Notes: a model not told the origin generated them from the sequence alone. Shown: positions 11,149 through 24,736, counted from the stretch's first letter. The stretch: DNA of 64,000 nt from Acanthornis magna (GCA_036785705.1 JAWUZG010000015.1:3053001-3117000); one strand, 5' to 3'. Program-made: numbers and translations.

Positions 11149-14100
11149 TCCCTCCACTAATACTCCTCAGGAAAAGAAGAGCAGTTCTAGGGTTTCATGT
11201 ACAGTTTTTATTCATCTCATTTAACCATGAAGGATAATCAAAAGAATTGAAGACAAAAAAAAACATTTTTAACAGCAGCACTTTGGGTTTACAGGTCTAT
11301 TAGTTGGGTGTTATTTATAATAAATGATCTTATCCTGGTCAGTCTTTCTTACATCTGCAGTACTCTGAGACATCTACAAATGTATCTAAATAATCATCCC
11401 AGGCACCCAGAGACACCTTTTATCATTTATTTGCTGACATTTTCTGACAGCAAAATGCCGAAAACAAATATTGGGTTTCTACATATGGATTTAGTGTCTA
11501 CCTCAACAAATCCTTGCATTTGGAAACTTGTTCCACAATTACTGTGTACTCCTTAAAACAGAGAAATTGAAAGGCAGCTCATTTGTAGGGGTTCGGTGAA
11601 TATACTTTGAAAAATAACATTTAATTTGCAAGATACTGGGAAAAAACCTCCACACCAGATCCTCTTCCAAAGCCCATCCTGTTGTTCTATTCCCTGCTCC
11701 TTAACATTCACCGCTGAGTGGTAACTGGAAACTGCATTAGCAGTAAATTTGAACCCTGAGATCTCATCTTTTATGTCATTTGCCAAACATTCCCTTATAT
11801 TTTTTCCTGCAGCTCAGGATGTTTCCTGCCCTTTATTTCAATTAATGATGTCACAGTCAGTATATTCTCCCAGCAAACCCTTAAATTAACTACCACACTC
11901 TTCCTTCATTTTTTTATTCACAGAAGGGAAGAAAAAATAAACCCAGCAATCTGATGCACTTAACTCTTTATGATTTCAAATAAAAGCCAGAAAAATGATT
12001 GTAATGTTTCACCAGTCCCACCATTTAGCCAAAAAGCACACTGTACATCTTAGTTATGTCATGTTTTATTCCTTAGCCTGTGAAGATGCTGCAGAGTGAT
12101 GTATCCAGGATAACAGAAAAAAATATAAAAAATGAGAAACCAGCAGCAACTTGAAGCCAGGGATTTTTCTGTTGCTTAACGCCTCCACAAATAACCTCGT
12201 TCTTTCCCCTCCTTCTAAAAACAAAGGTGCAACACGGGGAAATAAAAAATGCCATCTGAAGCTTTTATTTCCAAGGCTGTGGAAGCAGCAGTTTTTCATC
12301 TTTAGCTCTCCCCGTTCCAATCCCTGTCACGTCCTGTCCCCGCCGGCCGTGGGGCGCTGACTGACAGCTCTGCATTCCCTGCACGGCAGAGAGCAGTGAA
12401 ACCCTGCCCCACACCAACAGGCTGCGGGAAATCTCCCCTCAACACCCTCCACCTTAAATATTTACAGATACCTTTCTTCCTGATTGGACCACCAAGGATG
12501 GAAAATCGTCTGTCAGGTGGTTCCAACTTTCCTCCATCTCTTTTCCAGCTGCTTTTTCTCCCTCTTCTGAGCTGCAGTCCCTGCTTCTCCCCTTTCCTGC
12601 TCCTCCTAAAGTTTTCTCCCAAGAATCTCCTGCATCAAATCCCATTCAACATCAGCCTTTCTACCACCTTTTGTTCCTTTATTTTAAAGGAAACTTTGGG
12701 TTTAATTTAAAAAAAACAATAACACAGCAAATGCCAACAGTTGAGCACACTCTTTGGAAGAAGCAATGGGAAGGGGATGGATGCCACTGCCAAAGCTACT
12801 GCAAATCTGCACCAGAACTTTCTAGGGCATTCCTTGTTGGTGGGGAGCTGCATCCCTTCACCCCAAGGCTGAACTCAGCCTAAGGAATGTCCCTGTTGCT
12901 TCTTTTTAGGATCCCCACGTCCCAGAAAGCCTGGAAGTTACATGGAAGCCAATCTGATGAGATGAATCCAGCAGGTAAAGAAATTTCTGTTTCTAGTACC
13001 AGAGGTTGCAGGGGACAGTTTTAACTATGACCCCTGAGGACTCTGAATAGAGATGAAAAAATAGGAATGCAGATGTTTAGGAGAACCTGGCTTGACTTCT
13101 CCAGAGCTGTGGGCAGGTTGAGGATCTGGCCACAGCCACACTCCTGCTCTGACCTCTGCTCCACCTTGTCCAGGGAAATTCCCCACCCTCACCAGGCTCA
13201 TTTCAATTACAATTCCTCTTCAACTCTTTTTTTTTTAAGGAAAAGCACAGCTGAAATCTATCACAGAGGCTTCCTGGCCTTACACCCATTATTCTCCTGC
13301 TTTTATGGCCGTGACTCAGGAGCTGGGCTGTCCTGTGCCCCATGAGGAATGGCAGGAAGGGCCATCAATCACTCCAGGCACTGTTACCTCTCGCAGGGAC
13401 TGAGTAATGGGGCAGGAGCACAGAGCCAGCCTTTCCCACAGACCACACAGAGGAATTTGGTGCTGCCTGGGAGCTGCCACCACTCGGATCAGCCACAAAG
13501 AAGGAGCAGAGAGGACAGTGGGGAGCACATTCCTTTGGAATGTGCATCCAACCTCCTTCTCCAGAAGCACCAACTCCACCAAGCGGCACCGCCAAAGGCG
13601 GCTGTCACAATAGCTTCCAGGGAACGGTAGCAAATATTTTTCCCAGAGCTAACAGAGTCATTATGCATTTAAATATGTTTTAATTATGCCCCTTTCACAG
13701 CCCCACTAGGGGCACACGAGCCTCGGTTGTCCTCTCGTGGATGGTTTGCCTGTAACAGGAGCAACTGGGATCAGAAAGACCTCTCGGGTCAATCTTTTAT
13801 CACAGACAAACACATTTTATACACCCCTTAATAAATGTTATCAATCCTGTCTGTAAAAACTCGTTAGGTTAATGTGGTGCTATTTTTAATAAAGCTCAGA
13901 GAGCTTGCATTTAACGGCAATTACACTGTATAAACATGAAACAACTCTCAAATGATAGAAGCCAGAGCTTGGTGTCAACTGAAATTCAAAGCCCCAAATT
14001 TCATCCCTGGGAGTCAGGCTGACCTTTTGGTTCTGCAATTACTTCCCCAACCTTTCTCAGCAGCGATTCCACACTCTCAGAGGATTCAGATCTGCTCCTG

Positions 14101-14602
14101 AGTGAAGGCTTTGACTTCCACGCCACAGCTCGTTCTGCACAGGCTCTCCTAAAGCCTACAATGGCATGGGAGGCATTCCCAGCACATCCCCACTCCAGGA
14201 CTCAAAATGAAACAACATTGTCCCCATCAGGGTCAAGCACTGAGGCACTTGACTCAAAAATAGTTAAAAATAGCTAAAGCTTCCTCTTCAGTGAAATTTA
14301 TGGATAAGCTGCAACTAAGCTAATTTTAAGCTAAAAATCCCCTTTTGAGGCAAGGTGTCCTTAGGGGCTGGTTAAATTCTTGTGCACACTCTGGGAATTT
14401 CACCTCCATCTAAACACTATAAAAGGAGTCATCCAGATGGAGATGAGTTCGCAGCCTCAACAAAGAGCTCTGAGTGAAGAAAATGGAGATTTTTATTTCC
14501 CTTCCTGTGAGCACTTCATTCCATAAGCTGGTGTCAAACTGAAGTCAAACTGAAACTAGAGGGTTCAGACTCCATCATGGCTTCTAGAAGCAGAAAACAA
14601 AC
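11149..14602. other. Unique non-coding interval with a possible conserved element
   Basis: No gene recognised. 11,200-12,060 is AT-rich. A small GC-rich patch with several CpGs lies near 12,310-12,360. The block at 13,640-13,960 is listed separately as a candidate conserved element. A 106-aa minus frame at 12,302-12,622 is lysine/arginine rich but is overlapped by a plus frame and has no domain. Confidence 0.5.
13640..13960. promoter_or_regulatory. Candidate conserved noncoding element (AT-rich)
   Basis: The block has an ATGCATTTAAAT-like stretch and a TAATTA homeodomain-type core near 13,660-13,690, further AT-rich motifs to about 13,930, no long open frame and no repeat homology. This composition resembles many vertebrate conserved noncoding elements. 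Nothing in a single sequence can show conservation, so this is a guess from texture. Confidence 0.25.
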
Positions 14603-14722
14603 CATAGAATAATTGGGGTTTTTAGTGATCTTTAAAGCCTTTCCACTCCAATGCTCCCTATTGTAATGAGCAGGAACATCTTCAACTAGATTTAGTTTTT
14701 CTGTGCCCCAGCCTAGGAAGCA
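14603..14722 (-). mobile_element. Old, diverged CR1 fragment
   Basis: On the minus strand the order of a CR1 3' end can be followed: 'catagaataattgg', 'gatctttaaag', 'ttccactccaatg', then 'gagcaggaacatcttc' and 'aactagattta', equivalent to the normal 'gggcagggacaccttccactaga' region. Many substitutions and small gaps imply an old insertion. Confidence 0.65.
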
Positions 14723-17700
14723 GAAGACACCACCAGTCGCCTCTCTGAACACCTGATAGCAAACAAGCAGAACTAGAATTTATCTGAACTTTTTCAGCTT
14801 ATTTTCAATAATAATTTCTATTTTCATCAGAATGGACTTCTTGTAAGGCCGTTTCCATATTCTATTAACCTCTCTAAAACCTTCATGCTCAGCAACCTGG
14901 CAACTGTCACACGCATTGCACAACCAAGAAAACAAAAGGCCATAGTTTAAGTAAAGTTGGTGCTGAGTCCTCATTAGCCAGGTGTTGGCAGGACTTTATT
15001 AATGGCAGTAATTAGTAGAAAAGAGAAAAAAAATCAGTGATGGAAGTGGAAAATTTCACCACTTAAATATTCATTGTTATCGACTTCTCCAGCTTCCCAG
15101 CACAAGTTATGTTATTAGCTCCCTTTGGGCCAACCCCTTGGGTCAGCTCTGTGAGCACTGGTGAAGGTGAAAGGCTGGAAATGTTAAATTTCCTTCAGAA
15201 GTCAGCAGAATTATGTGCTAAGACAAATGACCACCGCTCAGAGCCCTGGGCATGGCCTCCGTTCTCCCGGGCATCAGGGCAATCTGAGCAGGGCCAACGT
15301 GTACTGCTCTTTTCTTTGGCCTTTTAATTCACAAACAGCAATAAAGCAGTAAGGAAGACCAAGAGAAAAGCACTGATTATAGCAACAATGCCTAAATAGA
15401 GAAAGAGGACAGGCCCATAAAGTGCTCTGCAATTGCCTCATTAATTAAGGTCATCAGAGAAATCTGGAAAGGTTTGTAGCAAAGGCCCTTTAAGGAGAAA
15501 GTGGGAAAATGAAAAGACCCAGGGCAAAATTCTCACTAAGTTCTGTCTCCATTTGAGGCTATTTGACTTTGAGAGAGTTTAGATGATCAGAGAAACCTGA
15601 ATAGTTAAACTTGCTGAAGTCCAGGGGAAGTAGAGGCACCAGCTCTGGGGAATCAAGAGCTCCTGAGCTATTCTGCCGTGGAACTCAATTTTACTTCTCA
15701 GCTGTAGGAGACAAAGGCAGCTCAGAGGCTGTGATTTAGTGAAATCATTTGGGTTTAGTTAGGCTGTGGTGCAACAGAAGCAATTCCACCTGAAATCCTT
15801 TCCAGTCAGTATCTGAGTTGGCCTGATAGACATCACACACATTAAACCCACAACCTCCAATATATTCAATATATAGGCACCCCAGACATGTGCATTGAAA
15901 GAGAAATATCTGCTCTTATTCCACAAACTTTTGGCCTTCTGACCATGTGCAGCTGCTTCTCTGAAGCTCACTTCCATCCAACAGCACACAACACACAGAA
16001 ATAGGAACAAAACCCACCAACTACCAAAACATGATGGCATTTACCTTCTCTGGTTTGGTTGTTTGGTCTTTTTTTAAGTCCCCAAATGTCTCAGCTGACA
16101 CTAATTCTTCTATCAGCATGAAATCAGATGGATCCATGCCAAATTCTGTCAGCCCTTAGGACCTTGGAATTAAATTCTACTGGCCCAAAGCATTTTTGAC
16201 CTAAGATCTGTGATTTTCAAAAGTCAGCCAAGTCTTCTGTGTTGTTTTTTTTCTCTTACCTCTGAACGTGGGCTAGAGCTCTGCTGTGTCCTGGTGGTGC
16301 TGTATATCATAACACAATAGCTGTTAAGTGCTGGAAGATCTTTGGGCTGGAGGAGGAAAGCATAAACCCACAGTGTTTTATTGCTGAAGGCAAATGGCAG
16401 TCTTGGAGCAGCACTTGTAAAGAGAGGCTGAGCAGATCTGACCTTCCCACAGCCCTGTAACTTTTACTAAGAGCACTCTCCCAAACCCAGGGAACAGGGA
16501 AGAAAAGTGAGGTGATGGATACGCTGCTGCAGCAAAGAGTGGTCAGCTGGAGAAAGATGGCACTGTTCTGAAATGGCCAGTCCAGGGCTGAGTGTAAACA
16601 GCTGCAGAAATGCAGCTCCTATGGGAGGTGTTGCTGTTTTAAAAAGCCTTCATAAAAAACAAGGAGCTGTTGGATGAGGTAATTCCATTCCCAGAGTTGG
16701 CATATTTCCATGGATTTAGCTGATCTCACACTTTACCCTTTAAAAGTCTCCATTATGTGAAAGGATTTAAGACAAAGCAACTCCATTTCCCGTCCCATGA
16801 GATGTCCTGCAATACCTCTATGTTTGTTGTTCTGTTTGCAATAGATTTTCACTTCCATGGTGCATAATCTCTTCTCTTTTGCACTTCTGCCTTCACCTCT
16901 GCTAAACGTGGTCTGCAATAATATTTTGACTTTTTGCAGGAAGGTTGGTTTAAATGAAATGTAAAATGGGAGAGGCTGGAAATCCACATGGTCCTAGCAA
17001 ATGGAAAAAAGAGCTTTCCCACTGTCACCTGGGCTGGAAAAGCACTGCTCCCTGCCTGGAATTAGGCATGCAGAGCACTGCCAGCCAGCAAAGCTCCCGA
17101 GACACCATCTGTGCACATAATAAAGAGCGGTGGGACTTTTGTAACATAAATGATTGAATTTGCTTTCTCCTTCCCTTGCAGTGGGAGTATGCCAGCTATT
17201 AAGTGCCATAAAAACTTGCCAGACTACCTCTGAATGCAAAATTTATCTTTTCTGATTCATGCCGTCTCCCACCTCTGCGAGCAAAGCTGGTGCTGCTGTA
17301 GGAAATGTTGTTATTTTGCCTGGGCAGATGCGAGTTTACCTGCCTGTCACATCCACCTAAACCAGGAGGGTGGTTATGAACCACAGAAAGCCTGAACTGC
17401 TTTTGGGACTTGCCTTATTCTTCCCTGACAGTGGCACAAACCTAAAGTGACCACTGGGTTCGAACAGCTCTCACAAACCTTTCAAATTTCAGTGCCCACC
17501 CTGAGCTGCTGATAGGCAGCACCATTCATCTTTGTCATGTTATGAGCTTCTGAGCCTTGGTTCACTCCAGCACTTGCCTGTCACTTCTCAAATAAGAAGG
17601 GAACTTCAGATTTCTTCAGATTGCCTGCATTTTTCTTCTATAAATAAATAAATTGTATTTGTCAGCCACATGCATCGCCATCAGGAGCAGAAGCATTGCC

Positions 17701-18376
17701 CAGTAAGTGACCCTTATCAGACCCGGTTAGGATTATAATGACAAATTTTCGACAAGGTTAGAATTTTATATCTGGAGTGCCTCCATCAGGATAAAGAGGT
17801 TTGAAACAGCTCAGCCCAAATGAGTTTCTGTTCAGAACTGCTTCAGAAAACAGGACAAAACAAACAAAATCACGTTAAAAGGAAAACTAAACCAGCCAGT
17901 GATGGTTTTACTGAGTGTTAGAGCACCTCATCTCCCTGGCAAGGACATGAGGAGCTGACAGAGAGCTTTTCAATATGGCCCTGCAAACAAAGATGGACAT
18001 AACAGGTACGTGCACAAGGCAAAAGCACAAACCAGTTCAGTCCTGGCCTCTTCCTAACTCTGCTGTGCTCGACTTTTTGCTCTCCTGCTCTCTAGAACGT
18101 GTTGTTCCTGTGGTTATATAAACAAACCACAACCCAATTACGCCCAGGCAAGTCTTTTAAATTTTATAGGGCTGTGGGATGTATGGAGTGGGAAAACTCA
18201 GCCTGTACAAATGGAACAACAAACAGAGGCAGAGGGAGGAACAGCAGCGAGTGCTGGGTAGAGGCAGCGCTTGGCAGGGCTGCCCTGGGAGCGCTGAGGT
18301 CTCGCTGAGCCCCAGGGATGTGAGGGGGAAATTATGTGCTGAGTACACAAGGTCTTGTAGTGAATATAGAGACACA
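14723..18376. other. Unique non-coding interval
   Basis: About 3.65 kb without a recognised gene, RNA or repeat. A short AAAT run lies at about 17,640-17,655. Open frames are under 100 aa and featureless. Confidence 0.5.
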
Positions 18377-18434
18377 GATTCATAGAATTGTTTAGGCTGG
18401 AAAAGGCCTTTAAGATCAGTGAGTCCAGTTGTTA
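18377..18434 (-). mobile_element. CR1 3'-end fragment
   Basis: About 58 bp matching the extreme 3' end of a CR1 subfamily: 'tcatagaattgtttaggctg', then 'aaaaggcctttaagatca' and 'gagtccagttgtta'. It is the same subfamily as the copy at 24,046. The CR1 match stops exactly where an AT-rich array begins. Confidence 0.85.
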
Positions 18435-18600
18435 AAAATATAAAAATAAATATAAATATGAGGATATATAAATTTAAAAAACATAAAATTCAACATATAA
18501 AAATATGAATTGTGAAATGTGAAGATATAAAATACTAAAATATAAAGGTGTTGTATTGAATATAAGTATATTAATATATGAAAATATAAAAATATAAAAG
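18434..18600. repeat. AT-rich degenerate tandem array
   Basis: About 165 bp made almost wholly of A and T, built from variants of 'aaatataaa' and 'aaaatataaa'. It sits directly beside the CR1 fragment at 18,377-18,434. It may have grown by slippage inside the CR1 copy, since the following 'caggaacatgtcccagatc' weakly resembles a more internal CR1 block, but that resemblance is slight. Confidence 0.8.
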
Positions 18601-21600
18601 ACAGGAACATGTCCCAGATCCTCTGAGTGGACAAGCCATTTGAATTGTGCTTAGGCAGGCCCATGGGAAGGGGAATGGAGATTTTCAAGAAGCTGCAGCA
18701 CCACCCAATGCAATGGCACCAATGGTCCTCCACCTGCAGGCCAGCATTAGCCCTCGGGGTAAAGAAGAGGTGTCAGACTCCTTACTGGTTTGCTCTAAGG
18801 ACACCTTGAGACACTTCAGGCTGGCAGGACAGCTGGCCTGTCCCAAGGTCTAATGAGTTTATTCGCTATAGGTCTGCACAGCTGGAATTTTCCAGGCTGA
18901 TCATCAAGAGGGCACAGCCCACGGCTACATGCAAAAAGTAGGGATGGAAAAACAGCAGCACCTGCCTGCAACAAGATCAACAACTCATGGGAGGAGCAAC
19001 ATCTCAGGAAGGGCAGAGAAGACAAGGTGGACTTGAAACCTGCCCAGTTCTGTGGGACCTGAGCACTGACAGGGGAGAAAACTTTCACTTAGAGAGTTTA
19101 ATGAGGGGCATAGGACATCAAAGCTTCATCTGGGACTCACCAAGCCCTGCCTCACTAAATGCTGCACTTGTTTCAATGATTGTCTCTGCAGCCAAGAGCC
19201 AAGAAATGTCTTTTTTCTGTGCTTGTCCCAAAAACCTTTGCACTGTGGTCATAACTGGTATATACACTTCAACCTGTCTACTTGCAGGACCACGGGAGAA
19301 GAGTCCCTTTTTCCTTCTGCTCACAGAACAACCTCTGTGAGCTCTCCCCTTCCCTTTCCACAGCAATAATCCCAGGGCTTGGTACATCCAGCTCTGCACA
19401 GGACCCAGCAGGCAGGCCTGATAAATGAAAACATATAAACAAATAAATATTTAAACCCACAGTCAAAGATTTCTAAAGTGCCAACAAAAAAGGCTACTTC
19501 AGCTCCTGTTAGGCTTCTGACCCTGTTAATTATCGATAAAAAGAATTAGCACTCCAATACAAGCTGGCAAATGCACTTTCCTTGCAGTGCCTCTGCTTGT
19601 GTCCCTTCCACCCTTCTCCTGCCCATTGCCAGCCCTGACTGACATTTTTTGTGCTTCCTTCATTACTGCATCCCCAGAGAATCAGGGAGAGGTGATAGGA
19701 AAGGAAGAATGAGAAAAAGGAAGAAATAATTACAATGGGATTTCATCGACAAGCAGAAAAAAGGAAGTGTCCCTCTGGGTTTGATCAATAATGCAGCACT
19801 TGTTATCTTGATCTTCTTAATAAACCACAAGCAACCCAGATATATTTCTATCTGTGAATCAATGCTTCACAATGTTTCTATCACAATACTGCCAGTACAT
19901 GCAACCACACAAAAATAAAATGAAATGGGCTGGTTTATTGATTGTCCAAACAAGAAACCTTGTCGTTTGCATAGATTATCAGCAGAGAAGTGCTGCCTGC
20001 TTTGCTTCTGTTTAATTACTTTTGCTTTGTTTCAGCCTTTCTCTCCCCCACTGAGGCCCTTATGCATTACCAGGAGATAGCAGTGGCTAAATCCTTCCAG
20101 TTTAACCCCAAAGACATTTGCTAAACCTGCAACCAGAGCTGCCTTTGGATCTGTGCTCTCCACCAGTGAAGCAACTCCCAGCACTGCTTTTATTCCTCTC
20201 TAGTCAGGGGTGTTGCTGAACTTCACAGGAGGCAGAACTGGCCTCGAGTTCCTTGCCCTGGAGAAAGTTTAATTACACAGCTAATTATACGCCTGATTTC
20301 ACCTCTTTTCACCTCCTTTTTGTTCCTGCCTGCAAAGGTCACCCTCCCTGACCCTCTGCCATGCAGGTTCTGACCACCCACCCCAAGCCTCGCCCTGCAG
20401 CAGTGATTGCTGGGCTGGGGTCAGGCTGCAGAGCCCTCCCAGCTCTGTGAAGCTGGGCTGACCCTCGTGGCAGCTGACCCGTGAATAAAATGCTCAAAGG
20501 CATTTTGTGTTTGGGCATTTTCAGTTCCCCGATGGACCCTCTGAGCCTCTGGAGGAGCTGGCCCTGGAGAAGGGCTCCCCACACCCCACTGCTGAGGGAC
20601 CTGCACCCCTTGGTTAACCCCACCACAGAGATAAGGACCCCCACCCTACCCAAACAGTGCCAGCTCTCCCCCAGACTTCATCTATGGCTAAACAGGGAAT
20701 GCTTTGATCATCCCAGACTGAATTCCAGTGTCTCTTCTTTTGCTTTTTCAATTTTCAGTAATGCCTTGAGGCTTTTATGAAGGAAGATTTCCTTCTGCAA
20801 AGGAAATATAAGAAAAAAGCCAGAAAAGCCTTCAAGATTTGACCAATGAAGAAATTACTCATTTTCAGTCCATCTGATGAAAGCAACACACACAGGAGGT
20901 GCAAGGTAACATCTCGCTGTCTAACAATTCAGGTTTTGGGCATGATAATGTTTCCTGTGGGTCTGGTGAATCCATGCTGCAGCTTGCATTGATCAAATGA
21001 AGGTCCTAAAGTAATTCCCCAACTTTCTTAGGCATTTACCATAGATATTACTAGGGTTTGAAAAGACAGCCCCTGAATGTATGCAGATGAGCCCCCATTC
21101 CCAAGGAGACAGCATAAAATCCTTCAAGAAAAAATGTAATTAAGTTAGACTTGTGAATGATAATGAGTTCCTATTACACCCCGCTGAGAGTAGCGGCAAC
21201 ATCTGAAAATTATTTTTCGCTGTCTACAACCAAGCAATAGCTCTTTTATTAGAAGCAGGGGTGGAGCTGATAGCCTGGACTGCTGCAGCTCCAAACTGCC
21301 TTTAAGGCCAAGCCCTCGTGGAAGAGATTGCTGTGGATTAAATGAACCTCTCTTCCCAATTCAAGCCACTCCTGGTTTTCTCAAGCCATGTCACAGCCTC
21401 GCCTCCAGTTTTTCTTTTCCAGGTTGGGCTCCTTGGCCCCTTTGCTGCTGGTCCCTAGGGGAAAGCTGCTCTGTGCCCCTGTCCTGCCCTGCAGGATGTC
21501 CTGCAGTGGGAGCCAGGCCTGGCTGCTGGGCTCAGATCAGCAGTGCTGAAACAAGATCTGCTCTGTCCTGGTTATTTCTTGATGAGCACTCACACTTGAA

Positions 21601-24045
21601 TGACCTGTTTGGTTCAGCAAGCTCACACTTGCACAGGGACTCTCTGTTTTGAGTCCAACATCTCATTCCTCAGGTCTCCACTGAGGTCAGGGACCATCAG
21701 AGTATGTATACACACACAGAAATGTATGGACATTTATATGGATGTGTACACATACGGGGAACACTGTGGTTTCTTCCCCCATGTGTGTAATTTATATTCA
21801 GCTCCATCCCACCTCAGCAGGTGCTATATTACCACGCACTATTATGAGGTCTTTACACTCAGCCCTTGTTCACTTTGGGAGCTGAGGAGTTTTTTTAAGA
21901 ATGAAATGGAGAAAACACAAACAACTGTTGGTCCTTGCAATGCAGGAGAGGGCAGGTTTTTTCTACCTAGAAATAACAGTATTATCTAGGAGCCCAAACA
22001 CACCAGGATGAAAACCACTTGTGAATTTTATCCAAGAGAGTTCATTGCCTTAATCCTGGATAATCCATATCTAATCCTTTTTATAATCTTACTCATCTAC
22101 TTGCCTCAATAGTTTTCCACAGCAGGGAGTTTACATTTCATGAAAGGAATATTTTCCTCTTCCATTTTTGCAATTAGTTTTACTATTGTAGAAGTTCCCT
22201 TTTGCCAGTGTTCTTCATCTAAACCAAAAACACATTTTCTCTTTTTGATGCCATGCCTTGTAAATGACTGAAGAGTTGTTTTGTTTCCCAGCAGGACGTG
22301 TAAACCCTGTGGCTGTTAGCAGATATATTTTGGACCCAGGAACAGTTACAGACTTCTGAAACTCATGTGTCAAACAAATACTGAATAGATAGATTTTCAT
22401 TATCGAAGAGAATGTATTTTATCAGAAGAAAAGCAGTCTTCAGTATCTTATGATGCTGCTAAACCAGTATATTTCAGGGCTGGTCATGGTGGGGAAAGAC
22501 ATTAAATCCCGTCCTCTAGATGGGTTCATATGGGACAACTCCTTCCAGCTGCCTTTTCCAAGATCTGGTACAAAACAAGCATCCTGAAGATGTTCTTTAA
22601 GACTCTGAGACTCAGACTCTGTCTCTGCCAGGCAATGTGAACTGCCTGGCCCACCTGTCAGGGAGCTCTTCTGCCTGTCAGGCAGGAAAGGGCAGAGCAC
22701 TGCCCTCCTGCTCACTTGCTCTGTGGGCCTGGGGCATAGACCAGGGGAAATCCCATCCGTGGGACCCGAGAGACTCAGTTTTCCTTTCGTTTTCCAGTCA
22801 CAGCACTCACTGGTGTAGCAGATGCATTGATTTCTGGTTTAAGAATCTGCTTGAATGCTCTCTGTTGTACTTAAGGAAACAAGACAGATGTGCATTTTCC
22901 TTTGTGTGAGAATGATTAAAAAAGGACTACACAGAAAATGTAGCTGCCACATATCACTGCTTTCTCATCCTGACAGAAACAAATCAGCCAGCCTTCAAAC
23001 TTTTGTTAACCACTCAGGGTGATGGGGACGTAGCATCTCCTCTGAAGTAAATAAGATGACTCTGGTTCAAGGCAAGCATAACACAAACCACAGCGTTAAA
23101 CTGGATAATCTATTAGCAATCAAAGATCTGGTACCAAATCCACACTCTACAAATAAGATGCAAAAAATGAACTGCAAACTCTGCTCCAAGACAGATAATA
23201 ACTAAGAGAAATGGGTAAATTTGTCACCAGGATGCAGGTGGTGTAGCTGTATTTTTTGCTCAGGGAACCTACAAATTGTAACCCTTAGTAATCACCGAAG
23301 AAATCCTACCTTTCATTAAGCACAGCATCCTCACTTGGAATTCAAACCTCTGCTCAGCTACCCAGCTCCTCATGTTATTATGAATTTCAGAAAGAACTCC
23401 TTTGACCCTTAACCCTCCATGCAATTTCCAAACCCCTGGCTAATTACATGCAGCTAACGAATGTGGTGGGCACCACACTGTACAGCTGCTAATGAAGGAG
23501 GGGTAATGGGGAGCAAGAAGATGAGCTCCCCCTTCTCACCCACCATCAACAGCATCTCTCTGAAAATCCCTGAAGTTTTTTCGAGCTGCTGGTAATGAAA
23601 ACAGTTTCCTAGCAGTGCTAGATCTTAAATACAAGCAGATCACTTCCAGCTGCTCCTTATCTAATTTCTGTTGTCATCTGACACTGTTCATTTACAGTAT
23701 ATCAATCTAGCTTGGGAATATTTGAAATATTAATTAGGTGATGGCCTCAGCTCATTACCAGGGATGCATTTATCAGGATGCAGGATGCTTACAGGTATCC
23801 AAACTGCTGTGCACAACAAATAATCACTGCTTCCTCCCCTAGGGAATGGCTGAGCAGAGCTCCTCAAACTGGCTGTAATTGAGGCAGCCCGGGTGCTGCA
23901 CTGGTTCTGTGCTTCAGCCACGATAATGAGCTTTGGGGAGACATAAAATATATTGGGATCTCATACAATATATACAACCCCTCTCATCTTGAGCTGTGCT
24001 GGCACAGCCAGGCTGAACCACGCTGCAGTTTCCCTTGGTTTTATT
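18601..24045. other. Long unique non-coding interval
   Basis: About 5.4 kb with no gene or repeat recognised. Notable small structures are an AT-rich block at 21,110-21,250 without open frames, an imperfect inverted repeat rich in 'gtatgtatac'/'gtgtacacatac' at about 21,700-21,757, and a perfect 8-bp stem hairpin at 22,627-22,650. Open frames up to 129 aa (21,600-21,989, +) are featureless. Confidence 0.5.
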
Positions 24046-24275
24046 CACGGAATCACAGAATCATTTAGGCTGGAAAAGCCCTGTGAAATCATGGAGTGCA
24101 ACCAGTAACCCAGCACCACTGTGTTCACCACCAAACCATGTCCCCAGGTGTCACATTCACATTTTTGGAGCACTTTCAGGGCTGGTGAATCCACCACTTC
24201 CCTGGGCAGCTGTTCTAGTGTTACACCAGCCTTCCAGTGAAGAAATTCTTACTAATATCTCGACCAATTTGGGTC
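24046..24275 (-). mobile_element. CR1 LINE, older subfamily, 3' end at left
   Basis: The minus-strand element starts with 'cacggaatcacagaatcatt' and 'taggctggaaaagccc', then 'taacccagcaccactg', 'accaccaaaccatgtcccc', 'ccaccacttccctgggcag' and 'ccagtgaagaaattctt'. This is the order of a CR1 subfamily distinct from the copies at 10,981 and 39,341. The right (internal) boundary is gradual. Confidence 0.9.
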
Positions 24276-24720
24276 CATCTGAACCTGCTTGTGCTCAGCA
24301 CCCACATGGGTAAGCTCAGAGATTTTTTAATATTCCCTTTAACCTGCTATGAGGCAGAGGAGCATCTCCTGCCTGCCCTACCCTGCAGGTGGGTTCTTCC
24401 CAGATTTCCAGCAGGTTTTCTAGCCAGTGCTGAGCTGCTCTGTGATTAGCAGCACAATAAATCCTGCTCACTCAACCCAGCCCACAGTCCCTGGTGGTGA
24501 GTTTACCTTCTCTTTTGTCTCACTCCTTTATGGCAAGGCTGGATCATGTAAAATGGAGGAGAAAAAGAGCATAAAGGGCTGTCCTCCACCTAAATAAGGT
24601 GGGGCAGCAAGAACTGGGCCTTTCTGGGAGCCCTCAAACACCTGGCAATGCTTTACCCCAACACCATTTCTTGCTGGAGTGGGGGTAATTACCAACAGCC
24701 ACAGGCTGTTATCCAGGGTA

Positions 24721-24736
24721 ATTGATAATTATCAAT
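24721..24736. repeat. 16-bp perfect palindrome
   Basis: The sequence 'attgataattatcaat' is its own reverse complement and contains a TAATTA core. It lies in AT-rich DNA, so it may be chance or a paired homeodomain-type site. No further support. Confidence 0.6.

Noticed and set aside
12310..12360. CpG island or promoter
   Set aside because: The GC/CpG-rich patch is only about 50 bp and is flanked by ordinary sequence.
22627..22650. MicroRNA precursor hairpin
   Set aside because: The stem is only 8 bp with an 8-base loop, far shorter than a pre-miRNA.
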